Assembly: GCA_025362325.1 (NCBI GenBank)
Contig: JANYGO010000332.1
Coordinates: 1 to 64,000 of the forward strand
Length of the DNA: 64,000 nt
Origin: Cyanobacteriota bacterium
GTDB lineage: Bacteria; Cyanobacteriota; Cyanobacteriia; Cyanobacteriales; Microcoleaceae
Direction of reading: 5' to 3'
The notes under the pieces were generated by a model. It was not told the DNA's origin, did not search any database, and saw nothing but the letters and a program-made list of their open reading frames with translations. Position numbers and translations under genes: made by a program. Position 1 is the stretch's first letter; each line of letters starts with the position of its first letter. Below, piece by piece: positions 9,078 through 19,264 of this stretch.

Positions 9078-9614
9078 ATGGATACTACTGTTCTTTCTTC
9101 AACGTTTGTAATCACGCTGCTGCTGGCTGTAGGCTTGTTTTTCTTCATCAAGGCCTCAGTCAAAGCTCGAATCGAACAAATCAAGCTTGCTTCCGAGAGC
9201 GCCCAAGAGTCACTGTTAACACAGCTACAAGAGTATTTTGCTTCTAGGGCTTACCGAGTTGTAGCCGTCGATGCTCCCAACTATAAAGTCACTTTTGAAG
9301 GTTTTGTGCGACCTAGTTGGTTTTTAGCTATTTTTCTAACCATGCTAAGTGCAGGTGGCACTCTGTGCTTGGGACTGGTTTTGGGAATGCTAGTTCCTTC
9401 TTCAGGTCAAATTTTCCTAGCTTTGGTACTGCTGTCGCCGCTGGCGGGCATATTTTATTGGAAAAAAGCTGGACGCTCGGAGCAAGTCTCGCTCAAACTC
9501 GAATCAGTCGCTGACTCGGGAAGCCCAACCAAGAGCTTTGTTACTGTCAGAGCTCACCGCGATGAACTAGAAGCTATGCAACAAGCTTTAGATTTGAAAC
9601 CGCTAGAAGATTAA
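9078..9614 (+). CDS. Conserved cyanobacterial membrane protein, cofactor assembly of complex C subunit B-like
   Basis: Two TM regions, 'MDTTVLSSTFVITLLLAVGLFFFIKASVKAR'; family name from memory. Confidence 0.6.
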   Translation: MDTTVLSSTFVITLLLAVGLFFFIKASVKARIEQIKLASESAQESLLTQLQEYFASRAYRVVAVDAPNYKVTFEGFVRPSWFLAIFLTMLSAGGTLCLGLVLGMLVPSSGQIFLALVLLSPLAGIFYWKKAGRSEQVSLKLESVADSGSPTKSFVTVRAHRDELEAMQQALDLKPLED

Positions 9615-10075
9615 AAGAGGAGTGCGGAACGTTTTTTGATATGCTAGATGCCGTGATTAGACTTCGAGCAGACAAACCGATGAATGCTTGTGGCTCTCTC
9701 GTGGGCTGGAAAGTTCGATCGACCGGCACAGTCAGTCGATTTGAGATTTGAGATTTGAAATTTGAGATTTATTCCACAGATGAATCTGGGAGCTTGAATT
9801 TTTGTCTGAAATTTTGGGCAGCTCGCGATGAGTGTCGAAGGCTTGTATCCGTTTTTGGGCGGGGTCAAAAAAAACCATTATCGTGAGAGTGCCCCCTGTG
9901 GCGATCGCCCCCGTAAGGCAATCTATCCTGCTGCGATGGCTCCTTATACCCTAGTTTAATCAGGACTTTTCGCATAAATTTCAGTTGGCACTCTCCAGAC
10001 AATGAGAGCTATCGCGCTTTTGTTAAAAGAGTTAGAAAAACATTGCTGTCAATGTTTTGAGCTAAACATTTTGCT

Positions 10076-10399
10076 CTAGGCGCGACTGGCTGACACCACA
10101 GGAATTTTTTCTGTGGTTGCTTCCAGCATTACCTTTAAGCTGGGAAACAAGAAATGGTTCTCTTCTACGTATTGGGCTCCAAATAAACCTTTTTCAGCCC
10201 AGAAGTATCTGTCAGTGGTATGCTCGTTACGCTTGACTAACAGCAAAGCTGGGGGAGCAATGCCTTCGGCATGGATGAACTTGCGAGCCGCTGTTACGGG
10301 TTTATCTTCGCCGCTCTCGATGCTATATTGAGGCACACACTCTAAAATTCTTCGTCCTTCTTGTCGGCGGCGACTTTTGCGTTTGCGTCTCCTGGCCAA
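10076..10399 (-). CDS. DUF3155 domain-containing protein
   Basis: 'MARRRKRKSRRRQEGRRILECVPQYSIESGEDKPVTAARKFI...RYFWAEKGLFGAQYVEENHFLFPSL'. Confidence 0.85.
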   Translation of the reverse strand: MARRRKRKSRRRQEGRRILECVPQYSIESGEDKPVTAARKFIHAEGIAPPALLLVKRNEHTTDRYFWAEKGLFGAQYVEENHFLFPSLKVMLEATTEKIPVVSASRA

Positions 10400-10567
10400 T
10401 TTCTTTACCTCCTCTGTGAGCAGACAGTATGAGCAGACAGGTTGTAATGATAGCTACCAAATCCGAGGCCAGTATATCCCTTCTAGCTCAAAACTTCAAC
10501 TGTTTTTAATATATCGACATAATCTTAATATTCGTGCCGATCGAGAAAATTGCAGAGGTTGTGGTAT

Positions 10568-10740
10568 TGTGACCCGAAAGAGAGAGGGCAAAAGCCCAGA
10601 AAAGAAAGCTGTGGAAGCCCAGGAGAGGGGTTTGGGGCAATTGTTGTTGGTCAGGCTCCCGCAGGCATTGAACTCCGGCTGCCTTCAACCACAGGAAGAC
10701 ACCTGAAATCTAGAAGTCTCTCATCTGTAATCGGGGGCTG
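10568..10740 (+). ncRNA. Probable 6S RNA-like rod-shaped structured RNA
   Basis: Nested pairing by eye: CCCGA/TCGGG, AGAGA/TCTCT, purine-rich internal loop, CTGTGG/CCACAG, AAG/CTT, CCaGGAG/CTCCGG, CAAT/ATTG. Confidence 0.45.
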
Positions 10741-10781
10741 ACCAGTTGTAATTTATTTAGAATTCCGTTAGAGATCTTAAT

Positions 10782-12167
10782 GTGGCGCTCATGTTAATGC
10801 CAGCCAGTTCAGAATTTGTCAAGCTTTGCCGATCGCAGGTGGCGATCGCCGTGAGTTTGGGAGCGACATTCAGCGCGGTATACCTGACACAAGAGCTGGT
10901 ATCCGGGAGCGAGGCAAAGTTGGTGCCGATCGCGGTTTACCCAGAAACCTCAGTCGAATCAGCAGAAAATCAAGAGTTGAGGCTGGAACCTGCTGCAAGC
11001 TCGACAGTGACACCGGTGCCGCGGCGGCTGGCGGCGCCGGATCGAACTGTGGAAGAATCAACGGTGGGGGCGATCGCACCGGAACCACTTCCGGGTTTTG
11101 ATGGCAGTTCCAATCAGTGCCAAGGCCCGCAGAATCTGTGGCAGCAGCGCAGGCAAATTGTGACGCCTCTGATACACGAGGGATCTGTAATGGGACTCCT
11201 GGTCAGCGGTCGCCAAGACAGGGCTTGGAACGATCGAGAGGAGGCTCAGATGCAACAAATTGCTCGCACCTTGGCCCTGGCTTGCATTTTAGACCAGCGT
11301 CGAGCGTGGATGCAGCAGGAATTGAGATCTTCTCGACAAATCCAGGCTCAGGTGTACGACACGATGCACAATTTGCTGCACCAGTTTAAAAGTCCGCTGA
11401 CAGCGTTGCGAACTTTTGGCAAATTGTTAGCGCGGCGGCTGGTACCGGAAGACAAAAATCGCAATGTAGCTTTTAGTATTGTCCGAGAGAGCGATCGGCT
11501 CTCTGAATTGCTGGGCCAGTTCGATCGCACGGTTGACACCGGCGAAGCAAATCTCACACTCCCATCTGGCACTTCCGAAACAGCAACCTCCCATGTGGAA
11601 TTTACTAGGCATTCTCCTCTGTCGCTGTCACCTGCGGCGAATAATGTGGAAGAATCCTGTTGTGTAGGATTCGTCTTAAAACCGCTGTTAATTTCCGCCG
11701 AGGCGATCGCATCGGAAAGGCATATTTCATTGCTAGCAGATATACCCGCGGATTTGCCACCAGTCTGGGCGAACGATCGAGCTTTGCGCGAAGTTTTGAG
11801 CAATTTAATTGACAATGCTTTGAAATATACCCCTGCCGGCCGCCAAATTTACATTAAAGTAAACTACGAGGCAGCACACCGCCCGTTGCCTGCTGCAGCA
11901 GTTGCAGTCAGCGACACCGGTTCAGGAATTCCCCCCCAGGATTTAGAGCATTTATTTGAGCGGCACTACCGGGGAGAAAAAGCGCAGACAGAAATTCCCG
12001 GCACAGGATTGGGTTTGGCTATAGCCCGCGATTTAGTCCGCCAAATGCAAGGAGAAATCGAAGTATTTTCCCCAATAAATCCTGAATGGCTGCCATCTGG
12101 AGAAGCTGATTTATATCCAACCGATCGCGGCACGACATTTGTGGTTTGGCTGCGGGTGAATAAGTAA
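10782..12167 (+). CDS. Sensor histidine kinase
   Basis: H-box 'HQFKSPLTALRTF', N-box 'NLIDNALKYTP', G1 'DTGSGIPP', G2 'GTGLGLAIARDLV'. Confidence 0.88.
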   Translation: MALMLMPASSEFVKLCRSQVAIAVSLGATFSAVYLTQELVSGSEAKLVPIAVYPETSVESAENQELRLEPAASSTVTPVPRRLAAPDRTVEESTVGAIAPEPLPGFDGSSNQCQGPQNLWQQRRQIVTPLIHEGSVMGLLVSGRQDRAWNDREEAQMQQIARTLALACILDQRRAWMQQELRSSRQIQAQVYDTMHNLLHQFKSPLTALRTFGKLLARRLVPEDKNRNVAFSIVRESDRLSELLGQFDRTVDTGEANLTLPSGTSETATSHVEFTRHSPLSLSPAANNVEESCCVGFVLKPLLISAEAIASERHISLLADIPADLPPVWANDRALREVLSNLIDNALKYTPAGRQIYIKVNYEAAHRPLPAAAVAVSDTGSGIPPQDLEHLFERHYRGEKAQTEIPGTGLGLAIARDLVRQMQGEIEVFSPINPEWLPSGEADLYPTDRGTTFVVWLRVNK

Positions 12168-12195
12168 TAAACTCTATTGTTTGGAGAAAATTTTT

Positions 12196-12951
12196 ATGAA
12201 GCATCTGCCTTTATTCAATAAGATTCCCCAGTTTTCAACTTTTTTAGAAGTTCTCAAAAAACACTTTTTTACTGTACCCTTTTTAGCTGTTTTCAACACT
12301 TTTACTGTCCTGATTTTAGGCGGGCTGAGCCTATACGCAAAACTCAACAACCAGGGAGACGGAGTGGAACGTTTGTTTAGCGATCCTTTTAATTCCTGGT
12401 TCCCTTACGAAGGCCTTCTAACCGGAGTTTCCGAAGTCCTCTGGTGCATCCCAGTCGCAATTTGTGCATTTACTTTCGGAGTGCTGCGCCAAAAAGAGCC
12501 GCGCAGTCGATCGGCAATATTCTTGTTTTTTAGTGCTTTACTGCTAGGAGTCTTTTTCCTGGATGACAGGTTTCGGATGACTTTGATTCTTTCTCGGTTG
12601 GGAATATCTACAAAATTAATTTATTTGTGTTACGGGAGTGTTGTTTTCGTTTACGGAGTTAAGTTTTGGCGATACATCAAAACCACTCCTTACTTGCCAT
12701 TAGTCGCAGCATTTATTTTATTCGCTATCTCGCGGTTTGAGGATATTTTAGACTCTCCAAGTCTAGGAATACACGCGATGTTAGAAGATGGCACTAAGTT
12801 ATTAGCTCTTCTGAATTTAGCTTTGTATTTTTGGTACTTATGTCATCAAGAGGTTGGGCGGCAATTGCAGCAGAAGGAAGAAGAGTCAGGAGTCATTAGT
12901 CATGAGTCATTAGTTAGTCGTAGGGTGCGACGAAGAGCGAAAAATCCATAA
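12196..12951 (+). CDS. Hypothetical multi-pass membrane protein
   Basis: Several hydrophobic segments; follows the histidine kinase. Confidence 0.6.
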   Translation: MKHLPLFNKIPQFSTFLEVLKKHFFTVPFLAVFNTFTVLILGGLSLYAKLNNQGDGVERLFSDPFNSWFPYEGLLTGVSEVLWCIPVAICAFTFGVLRQKEPRSRSAIFLFFSALLLGVFFLDDRFRMTLILSRLGISTKLIYLCYGSVVFVYGVKFWRYIKTTPYLPLVAAFILFAISRFEDILDSPSLGIHAMLEDGTKLLALLNLALYFWYLCHQEVGRQLQQKEEESGVISHESLVSRRVRRRAKNP

Positions 12952-13043
12952 CTTGCATACCCACAATCTCATAGCGACGCACCTGTGCATAGGGAGATCG
13001 TGTAAACAAACCCAACACTTTGTTGGGAGAAAAATTTTGTAAA

Positions 13044-13092
13044 AATGCTATTACCAATTACCAATTACCAATTACCAATTACCAATTACCAA
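13044..13092. repeat. Heptanucleotide repeat (CCAATTA)n
   Basis: ccaattaccaattaccaattaccaattaccaattacc. Confidence 0.9.
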
Positions 13093-16000
13093 GGATTGCC
13101 AATCATGGTAAAGGCGGCCCAATAATAAGGATGCGAAAGCAGTCGATCGCCCCGCGCGGCAATTTCCGGAGGCAAAATTAGAGTCACAGAAAGCCCTTCG
13201 ACTCGCAGCAGCCCGTCTTGAATCCGCACCCGCCCCCGCAGCATCTGCAATTGCGCCCGCCGCAAAGCCTCGGCTTTAATCCTCAGATTCCCCTCGCCCC
13301 TAGGAGCTCGCAACTGCCGGTAAAACTCCGTCATCAGCCCCAAAGTTCCCTCATCGCTGACTTCCCACAAACTCGCCAAAGCCGATCGCGCACCGCTAGC
13401 TACCGCCAAACCCGCAAACCCCAACTCCGCATCTTCATCGCCCAAAGCGGTACTGCAAGCGCTTAAAACTAACAAATTCACAGGCGGTTCATTCCAGCGC
13501 AACTGCCGCATTTGATCGATGCGCAATTTAGTATCCCACAACTGAATGTAAGAATTTTTCGGTTCCCCAGGCTGGAATTCGCTGTGAGTTGCTAAGTGAA
13601 TGATCCCAAACGGACGTTTTGCCCGCTGAGCTTGCAAATTTGCGAGAGTAAAATCTTGATTCAAAAATGATTTTCCGTGCGTCGGCGGCGCGATCGACTC
13701 TAACTCCACCGGTACCGCAGGTAATGGCGCTTTATCTTCAAATACCGACGCCCCCATCGCCAAAACTTCATCGTCAGCAATGTTGTCGTAGCGGATATCA
13801 GTCAAACTCAGACTCGGAATCACGCTAATGCTGTATTTTTCAATTAAAAATTCTTTGCCGTCGTGAAGCGCAGCAAACGGCACACTTCGCAAACCTGCTG
13901 CCGGAATTACAATTAAATTGTCAATCTTTAAAGCTGCCAATTCTGCGGCCATTGGCGCAATTAACCACCGATAAAGTTTTTGAGCAGAATCCAAATAACT
14001 ACTGCTGCTTCTTCTTCTGGGATTAGTGATTTCGCTTTGAAACGCGTCAGCCAATTGTAGCACCTGCCAGCGCGTTGTCGCCGGAACTAACACGCGCATC
14101 GGTTGAGCGTTAGCTGTGACTAATACTAATTCTAAATGCTCCCCGTTCGGAACATCGGAAACTTCTGAACTCGCTGGTGCCAACCTCTCCCCCGCCCAAT
14201 TGTCTAAGATGCGAGGTGGCTGGGGGGCGAGGTTTTTTCTCGCAGGCAATAGATTAGATAAATCCCGACTTGCTACCAGCACTCCTCCATTTTCTTTGGT
14301 GGCGGCTCCGTCCGAACCGCTGACCCAATTCATATAAATGATTGCCGATTTTACCCCAGTAATTTGTTCGTTTTGGCGCAGAGTTTCGTAAATCACTGAC
14401 ATATTAGTGATCGGCGTTCTTGGGGGTAGATCTAGATATTTTTCGTACTCGCGACTGAAGGTTTTTTCAAATGCTAAAACTCCAGAGCTTGCCGAATCTA
14501 GTCTGCGAGAAGGAACGAAACTGTCCGAGCTAATTTGGGAATTTTTGTCCCGATTTGGTTGCCGCAATTGTACTTGCAAAAATGCAGGAAATGACAGCGC
14601 ACTAGGAGGAGTTACGGGCACTATAGGGGGTGTGGGAACTGGTTCGGGAATTGGTTCGGGAATTGGTTCGGGAATTGGCTGGGGAATTGGTACAGGAGGA
14701 GGCGGCGCACTTGGTGTAATTAGGGAAATCTGATTTGGTAAATTTCCTTGGGTGTAAGTTTGCGCAAAAGCAAAACTGGGCAAAATGGCGTTTCCAGTGC
14801 CAGCATTAATGCTTCCTTGGGTGCCGTTGTCGATCGCCCCGCCAACTACAAAAGGTCGATCGCTACCGCCGGAGTGGCGAATGGCGATTGGCGCCGCCCC
14901 CGCACCTCCAGCAGTAGAAATACTGGCACTATTGCCCGATCGATCGTCGGTAAAAACATTGTTCGATAGGAACAAACCGAGGGTTGTCACATCCACGCTG
15001 CCCCCTGTGCCGCCCGTGCCGCCTCTAGCGTTAACAAAACCCAACAGAATGTTGCCTGTCGCACTCAGGGAGACTGCGCCGCCGTTTCCCTGAGTGCCGC
15101 TGGAGGTGAGATCGAGAGCGGAAATTCCCGCTGGCGAAGTCAGAGCAATATTGCCGCCAACTGCCCCCGAAGCGTTCACAGATCCAGCAGTTAAAGGCCC
15201 AGCATTGCTTTTGAGTGCGATCGCGCCGCCTGTTCCCGCTGCTGAGGAGGAGTCGATCGCACCCGCAGCAACCGCATTCCCCTCAACCCGAATGCTCCCG
15301 CCGTTGGAGGTAATATTGCCAGTCCGAACCTCGCGAGTTGCTTGCAGGTTCACGCTGCCGCCATCCGTCCTTAAATTACCCTCTAAGAGGACATTTCCTG
15401 CCTGGATATCGGCTGCCAAAGCTGCCGTCGTATCCCCCCGAAGGGTAACAGCATCTCGCGCGTTCGCGGCCAAAGTGCGGGCGGTAATTCTCGAATTCGC
15501 CGTTATGCTAGCAGCGTCAGCCGAGAGCTGGCCCAAGCTCTGAGTTTGACCGACGGCGCCCCCAAAAGTAATGTTGCTACCAGCGCGCAGCGTCAAATTA
15601 TTTGCCCGGCCCGGGGTGCTGTCGAGGGTACTGGCAAAAGCGATGTTGCCGGTACTGGCCGAAATCGTGCTGCTGCGATCGACAGTGACGGTACTGTTGA
15701 AAAAGATGTCGCCAGATGTGGCAATATTGCCCGAAACCTCGGTACTGCGGCCGTTGACAGTCAAACTCGCCAGCGGTGCAGTTTGACCGACTGTACCGCC
15801 GAACCGCACTCGCTGAGCGTCAAGTCTGAGGGCGCGAGTTCCGTTTAGGCTGCCGGAAAACAGAATGTTGCCGCTAGCTTGAGTTCCCAAAGCTGCATCA
15901 GCATTCAGGGACAGGTTGCCGGTGAAAGTGAGATCGCCGCCGGATGTGGCAATGTTGGCGCCGATATCGGTTTGGGCCGCGTCTAGAGTCAGGGAAGCGC

Positions 16001-17939
16001 TGCCGCTGGTTCTCAGGGGATTGTCGATCGCGATCGAGCGGCCTTGAACTGTCAGCGGGCTGTTGAAGGTAATCGGTGCGACGATCGCGATCGAGCTGGT
16101 GTTGGCACGCCCGATCGCGATCGAGCCAAAACCGCCGGCGAGGGAGCTTAAATCCTCTGCTGTCAAGTCCAAAATCCCTAAAATATCACCGCTACCGCCG
16201 ACCCGAATTCCTCGGCTGTCGTTGGGTTGCAAGCGAATTGTTGCCCCCGCGCTGCTGACGGAATTGCTGCCGCCCCTGAAGTCAATGCCGTTAGCGGTGA
16301 GAGCGATATTGCCGCCGTGAGCATTGACGGAGCCCAGAGAGATGCTGCTGGCAAAAATGTTGATGTTGCCGCCCTGAGTCTCGATGACATCGTTGGCATC
16401 ATTGACAACAAACACTCCGCCTGCGGTAAATGTTACGCTGTCTCCGGTTCTCGCTTGCAGCCCGAGTGTGTGATCGGGCAAGTCTTGGAGGGTGATGTCG
16501 CCCGGAGTCTCTAGAATCAGGTTGCTGCCGGCGGCCATCTGTTCCAACTGCACCTCTGAAAGAAATGTTTCAGTGGCTTCTGCGGCCGGTTCGAGTGTCT
16601 CGGCGGTCGATCGCGCGCTGGTGTCGCCGCTACCGCCGACTATGGTAATATTTGCCGGATCGATCCACAAAGTGCCGATCGCCCCGTTAGGCGCGCGGGT
16701 ATCGACCTCTCCTTGGAAAGTTAAAGCATTTTTGCCGGAAACTTCTACTCTGCCGCCGTTACCGCCTGCTGTGCCGCCGCGAGCAGTAATATTGCCCAAG
16801 AAGCGGGTGGTATTGTCTGCCCAAATTACCGCAGTACCGCCGTTGCCGCGGTCGATCGCGTTTACTGCGATCGTAGAATCAGGACTAACATAAGTTACCT
16901 GAGCATTTGGCACTGGTTCCATCCCCCGCCAACCGCCACCGACGCGCACAACTCCTCCGCCGTCTGTCCCCGAAGCATTAATGTTGGCGCCGAACAGTCC
17001 GACTTTTTCCCCTAAAATATTGATTGTGCCGCCTGTTGTGCCAGAAGGGGCAAAGACATTTACAGTACCGGAGACGATCGCACTTGCGGCATTTACTGGC
17101 ACGGTTTTGCCGCCAATTAGTACCAATTGTCCTTGTTCGTTGGTAGTTAAACCTGTGGCTGAAGCTACGCCCGGCCCCGTCAGCAACTGGGGTAAAGTAA
17201 CTGGGGCTATCGCAGATTTTTCTGACAACAAAGACGGATTAATTTCTAAACTCAATAAGTTACCCGTTTGACTGATGCGAACTGCATTTTGTCCGGGAAC
17301 CGCAGCCACTGTAATTTGACCTGCCGGGGCTGACAATTCTCCAGTATTAATTACGGTTCCGCCCAGCAAAGTTAAATTTTGACCGCTACCAACGGCTAAG
17401 TTTCCGGCATTGACAATTGTCCCGGCTTGTGAGTTATCAAAATTAAATTGATTGGGAGTTCCCAGTAAAGCTTTGTAATCATTAATTCCGGCAGAACTGA
17501 ACCAGCGATCGCCGAAACCAATACCTGTCGCAGTGGTCGCGAAAAAAGAACCAGGCACATTTAATCTAGCATTTTGACCGAAGACAATTCCCGCCGGATT
17601 CATTAAGAATAAATTAGAGTTGCCGCCGCTCACGGAAATTATACCGTTAATGACGGAAACATTGCCGCCAGAAATCCGCCCGAAAATATTTTGAATATTT
17701 GGATTAGTTAAAAAATTCGCAATTTGACCTTCGCTGAGATTAAATTGGCTGAAACTGTGAAACAGATTTGCGCCGTTTCCCGACAGTTGTCCGCCGCTAA
17801 TGTTTAAGCGATTTTGCTTCTCATTGACAACAGTATTCGTCCCGTCCTTCGCTGGAACGACAGATTGCGATCGCACTGCTAGCGGTAGCAGCCAAAAACC
17901 TAATGTCAAAATTAGAGCAGAGCGAAAAAAATTAGTCAT
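13086..17939 (-). CDS. Filamentous hemagglutinin N-terminal (TPS) domain protein fused to a C-terminal CHAT protease domain
   Basis: TPS domain 'GGNVSVINGIISVSGGNSNLFLMNPAGIVFGQNARLNVPGSFFATTA'; CHAT 'FGIIHLATHSEFQPG...NLLVLSACSTALG...GLAVASGARSALASLWEVSDEGT'. Confidence 0.92.
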   Translation of the reverse strand: MTNFFRSALILTLGFWLLPLAVRSQSVVPAKDGTNTVVNEKQNRLNISGGQLSGNGANLFHSFSQFNLSEGQIANFLTNPNIQNIFGRISGGNVSVINGIISVSGGNSNLFLMNPAGIVFGQNARLNVPGSFFATTATGIGFGDRWFSSAGINDYKALLGTPNQFNFDNSQAGTIVNAGNLAVGSGQNLTLLGGTVINTGELSAPAGQITVAAVPGQNAVRISQTGNLLSLEINPSLLSEKSAIAPVTLPQLLTGPGVASATGLTTNEQGQLVLIGGKTVPVNAASAIVSGTVNVFAPSGTTGGTINILGEKVGLFGANINASGTDGGGVVRVGGGWRGMEPVPNAQVTYVSPDSTIAVNAIDRGNGGTAVIWADNTTRFLGNITARGGTAGGNGGRVEVSGKNALTFQGEVDTRAPNGAIGTLWIDPANITIVGGSGDTSARSTAETLEPAAEATETFLSEVQLEQMAAGSNLILETPGDITLQDLPDHTLGLQARTGDSVTFTAGGVFVVNDANDVIETQGGNINIFASSISLGSVNAHGGNIALTANGIDFRGGSNSVSSAGATIRLQPNDSRGIRVGGSGDILGILDLTAEDLSSLAGGFGSIAIGRANTSSIAIVAPITFNSPLTVQGRSIAIDNPLRTSGSASLTLDAAQTDIGANIATSGGDLTFTGNLSLNADAALGTQASGNILFSGSLNGTRALRLDAQRVRFGGTVGQTAPLASLTVNGRSTEVSGNIATSGDIFFNSTVTVDRSSTISASTGNIAFASTLDSTPGRANNLTLRAGSNITFGGAVGQTQSLGQLSADAASITANSRITARTLAANARDAVTLRGDTTAALAADIQAGNVLLEGNLRTDGGSVNLQATREVRTGNITSNGGSIRVEGNAVAAGAIDSSSAAGTGGAIALKSNAGPLTAGSVNASGAVGGNIALTSPAGISALDLTSSGTQGNGGAVSLSATGNILLGFVNARGGTGGTGGSVDVTTLGLFLSNNVFTDDRSGNSASISTAGGAGAAPIAIRHSGGSDRPFVVGGAIDNGTQGSINAGTGNAILPSFAFAQTYTQGNLPNQISLITPSAPPPPVPIPQPIPEPIPEPIPEPVPTPPIVPVTPPSALSFPAFLQVQLRQPNRDKNSQISSDSFVPSRRLDSASSGVLAFEKTFSREYEKYLDLPPRTPITNMSVIYETLRQNEQITGVKSAIIYMNWVSGSDGAATKENGGVLVASRDLSNLLPARKNLAPQPPRILDNWAGERLAPASSEVSDVPNGEHLELVLVTANAQPMRVLVPATTRWQVLQLADAFQSEITNPRRRSSSSYLDSAQKLYRWLIAPMAAELAALKIDNLIVIPAAGLRSVPFAALHDGKEFLIEKYSISVIPSLSLTDIRYDNIADDEVLAMGASVFEDKAPLPAVPVELESIAPPTHGKSFLNQDFTLANLQAQRAKRPFGIIHLATHSEFQPGEPKNSYIQLWDTKLRIDQMRQLRWNEPPVNLLVLSACSTALGDEDAELGFAGLAVASGARSALASLWEVSDEGTLGLMTEFYRQLRAPRGEGNLRIKAEALRRAQLQMLRGRVRIQDGLLRVEGLSVTLILPPEIAARGDRLLSHPYYWAAFTMIGNPW

Positions 17940-17986
17940 TAGTCATTAGTCATTAGTCATTAGTCATTAGTCATTAGTCATTAGTC
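17937..17986. repeat. Heptanucleotide repeat (TTAGTCA)n overlapping the CHAT gene start
   Basis: ttagtcattagtcattagtcat... Confidence 0.92.
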
Positions 17987-18360
17987 TGAGGCAAGTCAGA
18001 AAAGCTAATTCCCTATTGCCAATTCTAGTCTCTGGTACTTGAGATTTTTTTTGAGCTGTAATGTTCCGCGAAAGTGCCCGTAAACTTAAAAAGGTCGATC
18101 GAGCTTCCGGGGCCGTGGGTTTGCTCCCCGGGTGCGCATCTGTCTCTTGTGGTCGAGATCGCACTTGGAAAGCACGCCTTCCCACCATCTCCAAACTACC
18201 GCGCAGAGGTGATATTTATCTGTAGCCGGTATCTTGACAAAATGCCCGCTTTCGTCCTATGATTGCAGCACTGATTGAATAAAATAGCAGTCAACCCACA
18301 AAATAACTAGCTCCTCTAATCAAGTTAAAAACCAAATATTGATGCTTTGAGAGACGACCC

Positions 18361-18555
18361 ATGCAAACTCAAACTTTCCCATTTCTAACCGAACAAATAG
18401 TTGAGCGGATCTTTGCTTCAGGCGAACTGACTCGCGATGACAGACAGCGAATTCAGTCAATGCTCTTAAATGAGTCGATCGGCGAAAATGAATTGAGCTT
18501 AGTTGAAAGAGTCATGGAAGGCGTAGTCAAGGGCATACTTGACGTGCTGAATTAG
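18361..18555 (+). CDS. Small hypothetical protein (64 aa)
   Basis: MQTQTFPFLTEQIVERIFASGELTRDDRQRIQSMLLNESIGENELSLVERVMEGVVKGILDVLN. Confidence 0.65.
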   Translation: MQTQTFPFLTEQIVERIFASGELTRDDRQRIQSMLLNESIGENELSLVERVMEGVVKGILDVLN

Positions 18556-18626
18556 TTTAAAACTCGCGCTCGTCGAGGTAAATATAGGGTGCGCCCGATG
18601 ATCGCGCATCTTACCATAAAGAATTG

Positions 18627-18740
18627 GTTTAAAGCCGGAATCCTTAAAGGCGAGAAATTAAAACAAGACTATTCATTACTCGAATCCTCGGACTTCCAGG
18701 TAGAGGTCGCCCTAAACTGTCGAGCGGTCAACTGTCAACC
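18627..18740 (-). repeat. Dispersed ~115-130 bp element, second copy inverted at 35600..35730
   Basis: Reverse complement 'gttgacagttgaccgctcgacagt..ggcgacctctacctggaag...gaggattcgagtaatgaat' matches 35.6 kb. Confidence 0.75.
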
Positions 18741-18775
18741 TAATTTCCGATAAAATCGAAAATCGACTCACCGTT

Positions 18776-19054
18776 CTAAAAATCATCATCTGAACCCTCA
18801 TCCAAGTTCTCATCCTGACGTACAAGCTCAGAAGGGGGTCTGTCGCTACTCCAGGCCCACCACACGCCGCCACACGAGCAGCGGTAAAATTCTTGCCACT
18901 TGCGGCGGTTGGACTCGGTGTATACTGGCGATCGACGATTAATCCAGACCTCATGGGCATCCGTGCAGCTAGCAGCGCACTTGGGACAGCAAAACTCAGT
19001 AGCGTGAACCGCCGCCGCAGTCCATTCGGGAGGATGTGGAGCAAAAGCTTCCAT
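18776..19054 (-). CDS. Hypothetical zinc-ribbon-like protein
   Basis: CCPKCAASC...CSCGG cysteine pattern. Confidence 0.5.
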   Translation of the reverse strand: MEAFAPHPPEWTAAAVHATEFCCPKCAASCTDAHEVWINRRSPVYTESNRRKWQEFYRCSCGGVWWAWSSDRPPSELVRQDENLDEGSDDDF

Positions 19055-19264
19055 GTGTTGCGTGTTTCTATTTAAACTGCTGGTAATTACGGCAAATCAA
19101 GAGTTGCTAAAGATCCGCTCCCGCTCGCAATGACATAAGTACACTGTTGAGTACGTAATTCATCTGCCAGTTATTTTTTTTGGCATTTGCCGTCCGATGA
19201 ATAGTATAACTGATGTGGTGCAAACCGTCGATCGGCATTCTCAGCTATTTTAAGGACTAGGCTC

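Noticed and set aside
10377-10741. Overlapping small ORFs (109, 63 and 60 aa) in the DUF3155-kinase gap
   Set aside because: No coding character; region better explained by a 6S-like RNA fold.
14407-16893. Many plus-strand ORFs of 70-150 aa opposite the hemagglutinin-CHAT gene
   Set aside because: Antisense shadow ORFs of a GC-rich repetitive coding sequence; the minus-strand 1617-aa protein has clear domains.
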